Source: Desulfonatronum lacustre DSM 10312 (lineage in GTDB: Bacteria; Desulfobacterota; Desulfovibrionia; Desulfovibrionales; Desulfonatronaceae). From it: a stretch of DNA of 64,000 nucleotides. Where the stretch lies: assembly GCF_000519265.1 (NCBI RefSeq), contig NZ_KI912608.1, positions 1,607,582 through 1,671,581 of the forward strand, given 5' to 3'. The notes beneath the pieces were generated by a model. It saw only the letters and a list, made by a program, of their open reading frames with translations. It was not told the origin of the DNA and searched no databases. The position numbers were made by a program, and so were the translations under genes. Positions 42,145 through 50,288 of the stretch are shown one piece after another (the stretch's first letter is position 1; each line of letters opens with the position of its first letter).

Positions 42145-42972
42145 CTACAACGTGAACGAATCGTAGACTCGAAACAGATCCTCGTAAGCGAGTCCCTTGC
42201 GAATGCCCAAAAACATCTCCACGGACATTTCCATTTTGTTTTCCATGTCCGCCAAAATTTCCTTGCGCAGCAGGATCAACCGGTACTTTACGAAATCGTG
42301 TTCAAACCCATCCTGGATCAGGGCCATGCCCTCGGAAAAATAATAGGACCGGATGTATTCGGAAAACACGACCATCTTCTTCAGATCATTGCGCCGGGCG
42401 AACATGGAGTAAACCATCATGTTGATGATCAAAGCCTCGATCTTCATGGATTGATCGATGAGCAGAAAACGCTCCCTGGTCTTGGGATTGTCCAGACTTT
42501 GAAGGGCTTGTTGGGCGATCTCAAAGACTTCCTTCTCGAAAATCGGGGAGATGGAAAACCTGGATATGATGCGGATCAAAACTTTCTGCGGGTTTTCATT
42601 GTCCGCGATGCCCAACAGGCAAATGGCCAGCAGATCCAGCTTGCGGTGCAGATCCCGCAGCAAATTGCGCTGCTTGATCCCGGCCAGGCGTCGACAGTCT
42701 TCCGGAGAAAGGCCGGACTGCAGAAGCTTCAGCAGGTGTTTGATGAACGGCTCAGTGGCGTGCTTGGCCTCTTCGGGTAGAATTTTTCCATTCTTCCGTT
42801 GATCCAGGGTCTTTTTCAAAGAAAGCCAGTACGCGGCCACTGCTTCCAGGGGGGCATGCACCAAGTCGAGCAGCCGCCCATCCTGCTGGCCGCCCTGCGC
42901 GGAAGTATATGATTTCGCCAAGTTGTCACTCACGATCGCCTCGCGGTCTCCATAAAAAGTCTGAAAGCACAC
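42145..42972 (-). CDS. Conserved hypothetical protein, all-helical
   Basis: A 275-residue soluble protein from a GTG at 42972, or 262 residues from a GTG at 42933 (VSDNLAKSYT). It is predicted by eye to be almost entirely helical, with clusters such as KHATEPFIKHLLKLLQSGLS and MKIEALIINMMVYSMFARR. No catalytic motif or signal peptide is seen. I do not recognise it. Codon use fits the neighbours. It probably starts its own transcription unit. Confidence 0.65.
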   Translation of the reverse strand: MCFQTFYGDREAIVSDNLAKSYTSAQGGQQDGRLLDLVHAPLEAVAAYWLSLKKTLDQRKNGKILPEEAKHATEPFIKHLLKLLQSGLSPEDCRRLAGIKQRNLLRDLHRKLDLLAICLLGIADNENPQKVLIRIISRFSISPIFEKEVFEIAQQALQSLDNPKTRERFLLIDQSMKIEALIINMMVYSMFARRNDLKKMVVFSEYIRSYYFSEGMALIQDGFEHDFVKYRLILLRKEILADMENKMEMSVEMFLGIRKGLAYEDLFRVYDSFTL

Positions 42973-43041
42973 TCAATTCCATGCTCGACAACCGGAACTC
43001 CGTATTTCTACCCGTGGCGTGACCATCAACGACTTCGATCA

Positions 43042-43737
43042 TCAGCTTGTCGACTGTGATCCGCCAAATGCCTTTTGCAGAACAAAACCCGCGACGAACA
43101 AGCCCGCGAGGACCAACAACGGCCACATCACCTCCAGGCTGAACAGTTCCCCGGCCTCGTCGGCGTCCACGACGTTATGCAGGATGGAGGCGTACAGCAT
43201 GCCTTTGACCAGATACCCCAGAATCGCGCTGAAAATGAAACGTTTCAGGGGGATCCGCAACAACCCGGAACCGTAATTGATCACGGAATGGGGAAAGCCG
43301 GGCAAGGTGCGCATGGCGCAAAGCATCAGGAAGTTCGTGTTGCTCCGCAAAACCCTGTACACCTTTTGCCGCTGAACCCGTTCCACCCAGGAAACAGCCA
43401 GCCTTCCGGAGAAGTAGTAGGCCGCCATACTGCCCATCACGCCTCCGGCGGCGATCATCGCCGCTGCCGGCAGCGGGTCGTAGAGCAGCCCGATGACCAG
43501 AAACATCACCGAACCAGGCAGGGCGAAGGCGAAAGGCAGGGCCTGGGCCAGGATCAATATCGGCACGAGCCACCAGGCATGGGTCCATTGAGCGGCCTCG
43601 ACGTGGACCACGCTCCAGTCAAAAGCCGCTCCGAAAGCCGCCATGACGGCCAGTATCGCCACCGCGAAAGTCCAGCCCGCGATGGTCAGCGCGGAGGGCC
43701 CGAGCCCCCGTCCACCGACACGACTCATCAGCGACAT
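43042..43737 (-). CDS. VTT-domain (TVP38/TMEM64, DedA-like) membrane protein
   Basis: A 231-residue inner-membrane protein with about six hydrophobic segments. The VTT core shows LPFAFALPGSVMFLVIGLLY, AAGGVMGSMAAYYFSGRLA and MRTLPGFPHSVINYGSGLLR. It is the second VTT protein in the window; the first is at 15134. VTT proteins support undecaprenyl-phosphate or other lipid flipping and membrane homeostasis. No linked glycosyltransferases here. MITE copy D lies just upstream of its start, 17 bp away, and could affect its promoter. Confidence 0.8.
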   Translation of the reverse strand: MSLMSRVGGRGLGPSALTIAGWTFAVAILAVMAAFGAAFDWSVVHVEAAQWTHAWWLVPILILAQALPFAFALPGSVMFLVIGLLYDPLPAAAMIAAGGVMGSMAAYYFSGRLAVSWVERVQRQKVYRVLRSNTNFLMLCAMRTLPGFPHSVINYGSGLLRIPLKRFIFSAILGYLVKGMLYASILHNVVDADEAGELFSLEVMWPLLVLAGLFVAGFVLQKAFGGSQSTS

Positions 43738-43753
43738 AATTCCTTCAGCAAGA

Positions 43754-43906
43754 GTAACTATTCAGCACAGCCTGGGTAGAGCCTCATTCCGAAGCTGGAT
43801 TCCCGCCTTCGCGGGAATGACATGTTTTTAATGCCGTCTCCGAGCCAGTCATACCCGCGAAGGCGGGTATCCAGGCCACTTTTACTCGAATGAGCTGAGT
43901 AGTTAC
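43754..43906. mobile_element. MITE-like element, copy D (different interior, same ends)
   Basis: A 153-bp element bounded by GTAACTATTCAGC (43754-43766) and GCTGAGTAGTTAC (43894-43906), inverted repeats with one mismatch. Exact 8-bp direct repeats CAGCAAGA flank it (43746-43753 and 43907-43914). Inside are two inverted copies of a CTGGATTCCCGCCTTCGCGG-type motif (43795-43821 and 43848-43874), a hairpin repeat seen in many proteobacterial genomes. The terminal repeats equal those of copies A-C, but the interior is unrelated to the hexamer core. Confidence 0.88.
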
Positions 43907-44079
43907 CAGCAAGATAATGTTGTTCAAAACAAAAGGTTGCGATGCCGCAAAATCAAGACAAGCCGGACCGCGAGCAAAGAGATACCGCGAAGCAGGTTAG
44001 CGAAAAGCACGGATCAGGTACAGCCCACGGTCGAAACAAACGCTCTTTACATTAACGTAAACATAGAATCACTGATTAC

Positions 44080-44102
44080 CCATTTTTGTCGGTCAAAAAT
44101 GG
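44080..44102 (+). promoter_or_regulatory. Inverted repeat upstream of NifA-like gene
   Basis: CCATTTTTG (44080-44088) and CAAAAATGG (44094-44102) form a perfect 9-bp inverted repeat around 5 bp, about 90 bp before the start codon, in an AT-rich stretch. It could be an operator or a weak terminator. The wider 287-bp region (43907-44193) holds no gene that I can support. Confidence 0.45.
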
Positions 44103-44193
44103 CTAACAGTGTGAGAACTGCAAATAAAATTCATACAATTTAGATAATTACTATTTTTGCATATCTGGAATACTTTTTGCGATATCCGAGAGT

Positions 44194-45789
44194 ATGCGTC
44201 CAGACACCAGAGATCTCAAGCTGAAAGTCCTTTCCAGCATCAGTGAAATTATCGCCAACCTGCCGGACCTGGAAAACACCCTCAGGGATGTGCTGCGGAT
44301 CCTCTCGGAGACGCTGAGCATGAAGCGGGCCACGGTGACCCTCCTGGACCGCAAGACCGGCATGTTGTTCATCACGGCCTCTTATGGACTGACCGGGGAA
44401 GAAATGCGTCGCGGGGTGTACCGCCTGGACGAGGGCATTACCGGGAAGATCTTTCAGACCGGCAAGCCCTATGCCATCCCGGACATCCGCAAAGAGCCGC
44501 TGTTCCTGAATAAAACCCAATCCCGAACCCTGGAAAAGCAGCACCTGACCTTCATCGGCGTTCCGGTCATGCTTCAGGGACAGGCCATCGGGGTTCTCAA
44601 CGTGGACCGTCTTTTCGAAGACCATGTCTCCTCCCAGGAAGACATCGAATTCCTGCAGGTCGTGGCCGTGCTCATCGCCCAGTTCATCAGTCTGAACGAG
44701 AAGTTCCAGGAACTGCGGGCCGAAAACGCGTCCCTGCGCTCCAAAGTCTCCAGGAATTCCGATGGCCCCTACATCGTCGGACGCAGCCTGGCCATGCTGG
44801 AAGTCCAGCGCCAGATCGAACGGGTCGCCCCGACCAAGGCCACGGTGTTGCTCCAGGGCGAGTCCGGCACGGGCAAAACCCTGATCGGGCGGATCATCCA
44901 CGACCTTTCCGAACGGAAGAACTTCCCGTTCATCAAGGTCAACTGTGCTTCCATCCCGGAAAACCTTCTGGAATCAGAGCTGTTCGGGTATGAAAAAGGG
45001 GCGTTCACCGGGGCTATGGGAACCAAGCCGGGGAAGTTCGAGGAAGCGCACAAAGGATCCATTTTTCTGGACGAAGTAGGCGAACTGCCCTTGGGGTTGC
45101 AGGCCAAGCTGCTCCGGTTCATTCAGGAGAAGGAGTTCGAGCGGTTGGGCAGCAATAAGACCCGCAAGGTGGACGTACGCATCCTGGCGGCCACGAACAA
45201 GGACCTGGAAATCCTGGCCAACCAGGGGGCTTTCCGTCCGGACCTCTACTACCGCCTGAACGTCTTCCCCATCCACACCCCGGCTCTGCGGGAGCGCAAG
45301 GAGGACATCGAAGGCCTGCTGATCCATTTCCTGCGCAAGGTCAGCCGGGAGTACGACCGGGAAATCCACTTCTCCGTGGAGGCCTTGGAACAGCTCAAGG
45401 GCTACGATTGGCCGGGCAATGTCCGGGAGATGGAGAACCTGATCGAACGGCTGGTGATCCTCACCGAACAGGACCGGATACAGCCGGAGTTGATCCAGCC
45501 CTACCTTTCGCCCCGCCCCGGAACGACCGAAGGCCCGGTTCACGGCCAGGGCAAGCTTGCCCCCCCCGGCACCTCAAACAAACCGGCCCTGCTGCGGGAG
45601 ATGGAAAAGCGAGAGGTGATCGCGGCTCTGCGCCGCAACGACTGGATCCAGGCACGGGCCGCCAAGGAACTGGGCCTGACCCAGCGCCAGATGGGCTACA
45701 AGGTGGCCAAGTTCGAACTGGATGCCTTGGTTTCCGTGCAAAAGGTCAAAGCCAGAAAGCGCAAAGTCGAGCAGCCCACCGAAGCTTGA
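44194..45789 (+). CDS. NifA-like sigma-54 activator with GAF domain
   Basis: A 531-residue enhancer-binding protein. Residues about 15-170 are a GAF sensor, 200-430 the AAA+ domain with Walker A GESGTGKTLIG, GAFTGA (sigma-54 contact) and FLDEVGEL (Walker B), and 480-525 a Fis-type helix-turn-helix (ARAAKELGLTQRQMGYKVAK). GAF plus the RQMGYK ending are features of NifA. A proline-rich linker (RPGTTEGPVHGQGKLAPPGT) precedes the DNA-binding end. No nif genes are near, so its targets may be nitrogenase genes elsewhere or something else. The NifA inter-domain Cys pair is not seen. Confidence 0.88.
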   Translation: MRPDTRDLKLKVLSSISEIIANLPDLENTLRDVLRILSETLSMKRATVTLLDRKTGMLFITASYGLTGEEMRRGVYRLDEGITGKIFQTGKPYAIPDIRKEPLFLNKTQSRTLEKQHLTFIGVPVMLQGQAIGVLNVDRLFEDHVSSQEDIEFLQVVAVLIAQFISLNEKFQELRAENASLRSKVSRNSDGPYIVGRSLAMLEVQRQIERVAPTKATVLLQGESGTGKTLIGRIIHDLSERKNFPFIKVNCASIPENLLESELFGYEKGAFTGAMGTKPGKFEEAHKGSIFLDEVGELPLGLQAKLLRFIQEKEFERLGSNKTRKVDVRILAATNKDLEILANQGAFRPDLYYRLNVFPIHTPALRERKEDIEGLLIHFLRKVSREYDREIHFSVEALEQLKGYDWPGNVREMENLIERLVILTEQDRIQPELIQPYLSPRPGTTEGPVHGQGKLAPPGTSNKPALLREMEKREVIAALRRNDWIQARAAKELGLTQRQMGYKVAKFELDALVSVQKVKARKRKVEQPTEA

Positions 45790-45858
45790 CGGCCAAGGAA
45801 GCCCACCTCGCGGCCCCCTCGTTTCCCACCGGACACGCCATCGTTTCCGGATGAAACA

Positions 45859-46644
45859 CTACTTGACCAGCCGCCGCCGCATCGCCCGGATCGCCAGCCC
45901 GAAAAACACCCCGCTGAACAGAACCAGGTACCCCAGGCTGATCACGGCGCTGCTCTCCATCCGGCCCATGGTCGCCAGCCTGGACAGTTCCACCAGGTGG
46001 TAAAGCGGCGACAGCCAAGCCACGACCTGGGCCCATTCCGGCAACCCGGCCACCGGAAAGAACGTCCCGCTGAACAGGAACAGCGGGGTGACGAACAGGA
46101 AGATCGGCAGGTTGAACATGTCGATGCTCGGCGTGATCCCGGTAAAGTACATGCCTACCGAGCCAAAGACCATGCCGCCCAAAAAGGCCAGAGGCAGAAT
46201 CCATAGCCCCTCGGGCAGACGAACCAGCCCGAACAGGGCGATGACCATCAGCATCAGCCCGGCGGCCAGGACTGATTTGGTCGCCCCCCAAAGGATCTCC
46301 GCGGTGATGATCTCCTCCAGGGACAGCGGCGTGGAGAGCATGGCGTCGAAGGTTTTCTGGTAGTACATGCGCACGAACGAGGCGAAGGTGGTCTCGTAAA
46401 AGGCGTTGAACATGATCGCCACGGCCAGCAGGGCCGGAGCGATGAAGGCCACGTAGGTCAGGCTTTCTCCGGCATAGAACACCTCCCCCACCAGTCCGCT
46501 GAACCCGATGCCGAAAGCCAGGAGATAAAAAAGCGGCTCCAGCAGCGGAACCAGGAAGTTGACCTTCCAGATCCGCCGGTACACCACCAGATTACGCAGC
46601 CAGACACGCAACAACCGCAACGAATACCTTCCGGTCCGGATCAT
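45859..46644 (-). CDS. ABC-2 type export permease (NodJ-like)
   Basis: A 261-residue permease with about six hydrophobic segments of the ABC-2 family, e.g. LLEPLFYLLAFGIGF, SFVRMYYQKTFDAMLSTPLS and PLFLFSGTFFPVAGLPEW, the last a common ABC-2 stretch before the final helix. NodJ-type permeases pair with NodI-type ATPases to export lipochitin, polysaccharide precursors or drugs. Its start overlaps the ATPase stop codon at 46641-46644. It converges on the NifA-like gene with 69 bp between. Confidence 0.88.
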   Translation of the reverse strand: MIRTGRYSLRLLRVWLRNLVVYRRIWKVNFLVPLLEPLFYLLAFGIGFSGLVGEVFYAGESLTYVAFIAPALLAVAIMFNAFYETTFASFVRMYYQKTFDAMLSTPLSLEEIITAEILWGATKSVLAAGLMLMVIALFGLVRLPEGLWILPLAFLGGMVFGSVGMYFTGITPSIDMFNLPIFLFVTPLFLFSGTFFPVAGLPEWAQVVAWLSPLYHLVELSRLATMGRMESSAVISLGYLVLFSGVFFGLAIRAMRRRLVK

Positions 46645-47576
46645 TCTCGCAACCCCCTTCCGGTCAAGCGCAGGAACACGTCTTCCAGGCTCCCCTGACG
46701 GAATGTACAGGTCTGGGCGCAGAATTCCTCCCGCAACCGGCGTTCCAACTCCGGCCCGAGGGTGTTGTAGATGATGATTCGCTCTCCAAGATCATCGTGG
46801 GCCAGACCGTGAGAACGGACAAACGCCCGCAGTTCCTCGGTAGGTGACTCCACCTCCGCCACCGAATCCCCGGCATGCTCCCGGATCAGTTCCCGCGGCG
46901 TCCCCTCCACCAGCACCCGTCCGTGGTCCACGATGATCAACCGGTCGCACAGCCAGGCCGCCTCCTCCATGTAGTGCGTGGTCAGCAGCATGGTCAGCCC
47001 CCGGCTTCGCAGCTCCCGGAGCTTGTCCCAGACCTGATGCCGGGACTGCGGGTCCAGGCCGGTGGTCGGCTCGTCCAGGATGATCAGCTCCGGCTCGTTG
47101 ATCAGGGCCCGAGCCAGCATCAACCGCCGGGCCATGCCTCCGGAAAGGTGCTCCACCTTGGCCTGTTTTTTGTGCTCCAGGGCGAAGTACTCCAGCAGTT
47201 CACGGGTCCGTCGTCCGGCCACAACCTTGGGCAACGAAAAATATCCGGCGAAGATCAGCAGGTTCTGCTCCACGGTCAGATCCGGGTCCAGGGTGTTCTC
47301 CTGCTGGCAGACCCCCAGTCTGGACCGAACCTCCCGCCAGCCCTGCCCGATATCCAGCCCGAAAACCCGCATGCTTCCGGAGGTCAAGGGGGAAAAACCG
47401 TAGATCATCCGAATAGCCGTGGTCTTCCCCGCCCCATTGGGCCCCAACACCCCGAAAAACTCTCCTTTCTCCACGTGAAAGCTCAGGTCGTCCACGGCAG
47501 TGAACGACCCGAATTGCTTGCGCAGATTGCGGGCCTCGATGATCGGCGGGTTGGATTGAGAGGCCATAAAAACCAT
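46641..47576 (-). CDS. ABC-2 type export ATPase (NodI-like)
   Basis: About 311 residues. Walker A LGPNGAGKTTAIR, signature LSGGMARRLMLARAL and Walker B LIILDEPTTGLD are present. The C-terminal domain (about 230-311) is the regulatory part seen in NodI and drug exporters. The substrate is unknown. I chose the ATG at 47576; the in-frame ATG at 47567 is also possible, and an upstream extension without ribosome-binding site is rejected. It is coupled to the permease gene by a 4-bp overlap. Confidence 0.88.
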   Translation of the reverse strand: MVFMASQSNPPIIEARNLRKQFGSFTAVDDLSFHVEKGEFFGVLGPNGAGKTTAIRMIYGFSPLTSGSMRVFGLDIGQGWREVRSRLGVCQQENTLDPDLTVEQNLLIFAGYFSLPKVVAGRRTRELLEYFALEHKKQAKVEHLSGGMARRLMLARALINEPELIILDEPTTGLDPQSRHQVWDKLRELRSRGLTMLLTTHYMEEAAWLCDRLIIVDHGRVLVEGTPRELIREHAGDSVAEVESPTEELRAFVRSHGLAHDDLGERIIIYNTLGPELERRLREEFCAQTCTFRQGSLEDVFLRLTGRGLRE

Positions 47577-47914
47577 ATTATCCCTGACTCCATTCACAAA
47601 AGTGTCCTGACAGATCGACAAAGGCCGCACGCATGCATTCCCAAAAGCGACGCACGAGCCAAAGTTCATTCTTGCCTCGTGGCCCGGCCTCGCGCCTTGA
47701 TAGCAACAATAGCCCCTTCGCCCCACTCAAGCAATCACTCGCGCGGCCTCGACCATACGCGGCATAACTCCATTGAAAAAACTTCGCTTCGTATACTCGA
47801 CACTCTATTCTTGCTCCCCATCCCCTCAAAAGGTAACCTCAACCAACAGGCCGGACGCCCCCCTCTCCCCACGATCGTTGACTTCCAGACAAAAATCATT
47901 TCTCGACCAATTCC
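47577..47914. other. Intergenic region between ABC exporter and arfB
   Basis: 338 bp between divergent genes. I see no RNA gene, palindrome or repeat of the families listed here. It should hold both promoters, but no -35/-10 pair is convincing. Confidence 0.4.
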
Positions 47915-48346
47915 ATGCCTCCTTTCCCAATATCTCCTGACCAACTCGAACGCTCTCCCGACGTGGAGATGGAGTTTCTGCGCAGTTCCGGACCGGGCGG
48001 GCAGAATGTGAACAAGGTTTCCACGGCGGTGCGCCTGCGCTTCGCCGTTCACTCCACCCCGCTGCTGCCCGAGGATGTCCGCCGACGTCTGATCCTTCGA
48101 GCAGGCAGGCGGATGACCGACGAAGGGGAGTTGATCATCGAGGCTCGTCGGCATCGCACCCAGGAACGCAACCGTACCGACGCCTTGCTTCGGTTGGCGG
48201 AACTGATCGCCGAATCCTGGCATCCGCCCCGACCGCGCCGTCCCACCAAGCCGACCCTGGCGGCGCGACAACGCAGACTGGATCGGAAGAAACGGCGCAA
48301 AAGCGTCAAACATACCCGTAAAACCGTGGACGAGGAGAAAGGATGA
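47915..48346 (+). CDS. arfB: Peptidyl-tRNA hydrolase ArfB (ribosome rescue)
   Basis: A 143-residue class I release-factor-like protein. The catalytic GGQ loop is RSSGPGGQNVNKVST (about 22-36). The C-terminal tail is basic (RQRRLDRKKRRKSVKHTRK), needed for binding the empty mRNA channel of stalled ribosomes. It lacks the codon-recognition domain of RF1/RF2 and so belongs to the YaeJ/ArfB group. It is coupled by an ATGA overlap with the phosphoesterase gene downstream. Confidence 0.93.
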   Translation: MPPFPISPDQLERSPDVEMEFLRSSGPGGQNVNKVSTAVRLRFAVHSTPLLPEDVRRRLILRAGRRMTDEGELIIEARRHRTQERNRTDALLRLAELIAESWHPPRPRRPTKPTLAARQRRLDRKKRRKSVKHTRKTVDEEKG

Positions 48347-49470
48347 CGTTTTTTCAAATCGCGGGCCTGGTCTATCTGTCCATGCACCTGCTGGTCTGGG
48401 CGCGGATGGGCGCTCAGCTCGGCCTCGGACTTCGGAAATGGCTGATCGGCCTGCCGGCGATCCTGGCCCTGACCGCGACCCCGTTTCTGGCCTACCTGAT
48501 CCCGGCGGCCTGGCCCCAACCCTTGGTGCGCATCCTGTGGTGGCTGGTCTTTGTCTGGATGGGGACGGTCTTTTATCTGTTCTGGTTGCAAATCCTGAGT
48601 ATGGTCCTGCAAGGCCTGCTCAGACTGCCTCCAGCCGCCAAAACCCGCTGGTTCCCCCGCGGCCCGCGCCAATTGCTCGCGATCCTGGCCCTGACAGCGA
48701 TCATCGTGCTCTACGGCCTGTACGCGGCCACGCAGTGGGAAACGCCCCGGATCGAAATCCGCACGCCTCTGGTGACCGCGGACACCCGCATCGTGCTGGT
48801 CAGCGACACCCACTTCGGCGTAATGACCCGGCAGACTTGGGTAGAACGACTGGTCGGGTTCGTCGATGAACTGGAGCCGGACTTGGTGCTGCTGGCCGGG
48901 GATCAGATCAACGACCATCCGGAGTGGCTGAACCCCAAGGCCTCTGCCATGGCCCGCCTCGCCCCACCTTTGGGCGTTTTCGGCGTCCTGGGCAACCATG
49001 AATTCTACGTCGGCTTGCAAACCAGCCGAACCTTTCACAACCTGGCCGGAATCCGCCTGTTGCGCAACGAGACCTTGATCCTGCCGGACACGGGCATCCA
49101 GTTGATCGGCATCGACGATCCGACTTGGGGCTACATGGACCGCGAATTCATGATCCGCCACCTGGACCGGCTCACTCCCGAACTCTCGCCGGACCACTTC
49201 CAGATCCTGCTCACCCACCGGCCCTGGGCCTGGGACGAAAAAGCCGCGCCCCTGGGCATCCACCTGATGGTCGCGGGCCACACCCACGGCGGCCAGATTT
49301 TTCCATTCCACTGGTTCGTCGGAATGCAGCACAAATATCTCGCCGGTCACTTCCAGCAAAGCGACAGCCACCTCTTCGTGACCACCGGAGCGGGCACCTG
49401 GGGCCCGCCGCTGCGCGTCGGCGCACGTCCTGAAGTCGTGGTCATCGACCTGATCCGTGACGCGAATTAA
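48343..49470 (+). CDS. Membrane-anchored metallophosphoesterase
   Basis: A 375-residue protein with about four N-terminal hydrophobic segments (1-130) and a calcineurin-like phosphoesterase domain (about 145-370). Metal ligands are visible as LVSDTHFG, LAGDQIND, LGNHEFYVG, LTHRPWAW and AGHTHGGQ. It resembles the YaeI/UshA-like membrane phosphodiesterases, which act on nucleotide or lipid substrates such as UDP-diacylglucosamine; the substrate is unknown. It is translationally coupled to arfB. Confidence 0.9.
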   Translation: MTFFQIAGLVYLSMHLLVWARMGAQLGLGLRKWLIGLPAILALTATPFLAYLIPAAWPQPLVRILWWLVFVWMGTVFYLFWLQILSMVLQGLLRLPPAAKTRWFPRGPRQLLAILALTAIIVLYGLYAATQWETPRIEIRTPLVTADTRIVLVSDTHFGVMTRQTWVERLVGFVDELEPDLVLLAGDQINDHPEWLNPKASAMARLAPPLGVFGVLGNHEFYVGLQTSRTFHNLAGIRLLRNETLILPDTGIQLIGIDDPTWGYMDREFMIRHLDRLTPELSPDHFQILLTHRPWAWDEKAAPLGIHLMVAGHTHGGQIFPFHWFVGMQHKYLAGHFQQSDSHLFVTTGAGTWGPPLRVGARPEVVVIDLIRDAN

Positions 49471-49489
49471 TTTTCTCGGCCACAACTAC

Positions 49490-49518
49490 TTGCCAAACGA
49501 AACCCAAATCTATATGTA
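49490..49518 (+). promoter_or_regulatory. Promoter of tRNA-Met
   Basis: TTGCCA (49490-49495) and TATGTA (49513-49518) are 17 bp apart, 35 bp before the tRNA 5' end. Confidence 0.55.
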
Positions 49519-49552
49519 ACCAAATTCTTGTTCGGGAGGCACTCCCTCCAAG

Positions 49553-49629
49553 GGCGAGGTAGCTCAGGTGGTCAGAGCATGCGGCTCATATCCGCAGAGT
49601 CGGGGGTTCAAGTCCCTCCCTCGCTACCA
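49553..49629 (+). tRNA. tRNA-Met (elongator, CAU)
   Basis: A 77-nt cloverleaf with encoded CCA. The acceptor stem GGCGAGG/CCTCGCT has a terminal G-U pair, not the C-A mismatch of initiator tRNA. The anticodon loop CTCATAT gives CAU. The D-arm AGCTCAG and T-arm GTTCAAG are standard. Together with the other CAU tRNA at 39553, this one reads as elongator methionine. Confidence 0.9.
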
Positions 49630-49640
49630 AGCAAAATCAA

Positions 49641-49672
49641 GGGTTCCGGTCGATTGACCGGAACCCTTTTTT
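49641..49672 (+). terminator. Terminator of tRNA-Met
   Basis: GGGTTCCGGTC (49641-49651) and GACCGGAACCC (49656-49666) form a perfect 11-bp stem with a 4-nt loop followed by TTTTTT. Confidence 0.93.
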
Positions 49673-49822
49673 ATTTGGAGAATATTTCCCGCAGGATTGT
49701 TCTTGGATCCCTTGGACAGCTCAGCGGCTTTCGTAAGGTGGAGCCTGTCCAGGTACCAGTTTAGGTACCCCAAGGCTGTTGCTACAGGTTTGCCCAGCCC
49801 GTCCAAGTACCTCCATAAAGCA

Positions 49823-49850
49823 AATAAGCCCTGATTTCTCAGGGCTTATT
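49823..49850 (-). terminator. Terminator of tRNA-Ser
   Basis: AATAAGCCCTGA (49823-49834) and TCAGGGCTTATT (49839-49850) form a perfect 12-bp stem with a 4-nt loop. Read leftwards from the tRNA-Ser gene it is followed by a T-rich stretch. Confidence 0.8.
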
Positions 49851-49880
49851 GTATTTACCGGACATCGCCGGATCGTGTGC

Positions 49881-49970
49881 TGGCGGAGGGAGAGGGATTT
49901 GAACCCCCGGACGAGTTTCCCCGTCAGCGGTTTTCAAGACCGCCGCCTTCAACCACTCGGCCATCCCTCC
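49881..49970 (-). tRNA. tRNA-Ser (UGA)
   Basis: A 90-nt class II tRNA with encoded CCA. The acceptor stem is GGAGGGA/TCCCTCC with discriminator G, the anticodon loop CTTGAAA (anticodon UGA) and a long variable arm (GACGGGGAAACTCGTC). These together identify tRNA-Ser. Confidence 0.93.
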
Positions 49971-49982
49971 GTAAGGGGTTAC

Positions 49983-50011
49983 GATGTAAACCGAGACATG
50001 GATTCTGTCCA
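49983..50011 (-). promoter_or_regulatory. Promoter of tRNA-Ser
   Basis: Read leftwards, TGGACA (50011-50006) and TACATC (49988-49983) are 17 bp apart, placing the start site near the tRNA 5' end at 49970. Confidence 0.5.
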
Positions 50012-50079
50012 GTATCAAGGCAGGTTCGAAGACAGCTTCAGGCAGGCAGATTTATTCTCGATCCTCACGCGCTATCAAG

Positions 50080-50203
50080 GTCGGTATCGAAATCGAAATC
50101 GAAATCGAAATCGTGATCGAAATCGAACAGGCCATATCCAAGAAGTTATTATAATAACGAGATGATATAAAGTATTTTCCGATTTCGATTTCGATCGCGA
50201 TCA
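50080..50203. repeat. Iterated-hexamer hairpin (copy F)
   Basis: The left arm is GGTATCGAAATCGAAATCG and onward to about 50127; the right arm (about 50178-50203) is CCGATTTCGATTTCGATCGC. The arms are inverted and separated by an AT-rich loop of about 50 bp. It lies between tRNA-Ser and the MFS gene. No GTAAC-type ends or target duplications are visible, unlike copies A, B and D. Confidence 0.7.
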
Positions 50204-50288
50204 GATTTTTGATGAGAACAGATTCGCCCTGCCAGGGGGATAGACTCGCTGGAGGTTGCGCGGCATCTCTGGTAGAGACGCTCTCTTT

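Noticed and set aside
44080-44102. Inverted repeat before the NifA-like gene as a rho-independent terminator
   Set aside because: The arms are A/T-rich, no GC stem or U-tail in the right orientation follows, and no gene ends there; kept as a possible operator only.
49624-49806. A 60-codon frame between tRNA-Met and tRNA-Ser that might be an integrase tail
   Set aside because: It overlaps the tRNA-Met terminator, has no recombinase motif, and no attachment-site duplication of either tRNA is visible.
50080-50203. Hexamer arrays considered as CRISPR repeats
   Set aside because: Period is 6 bp with no spacers, and no cas genes are near.
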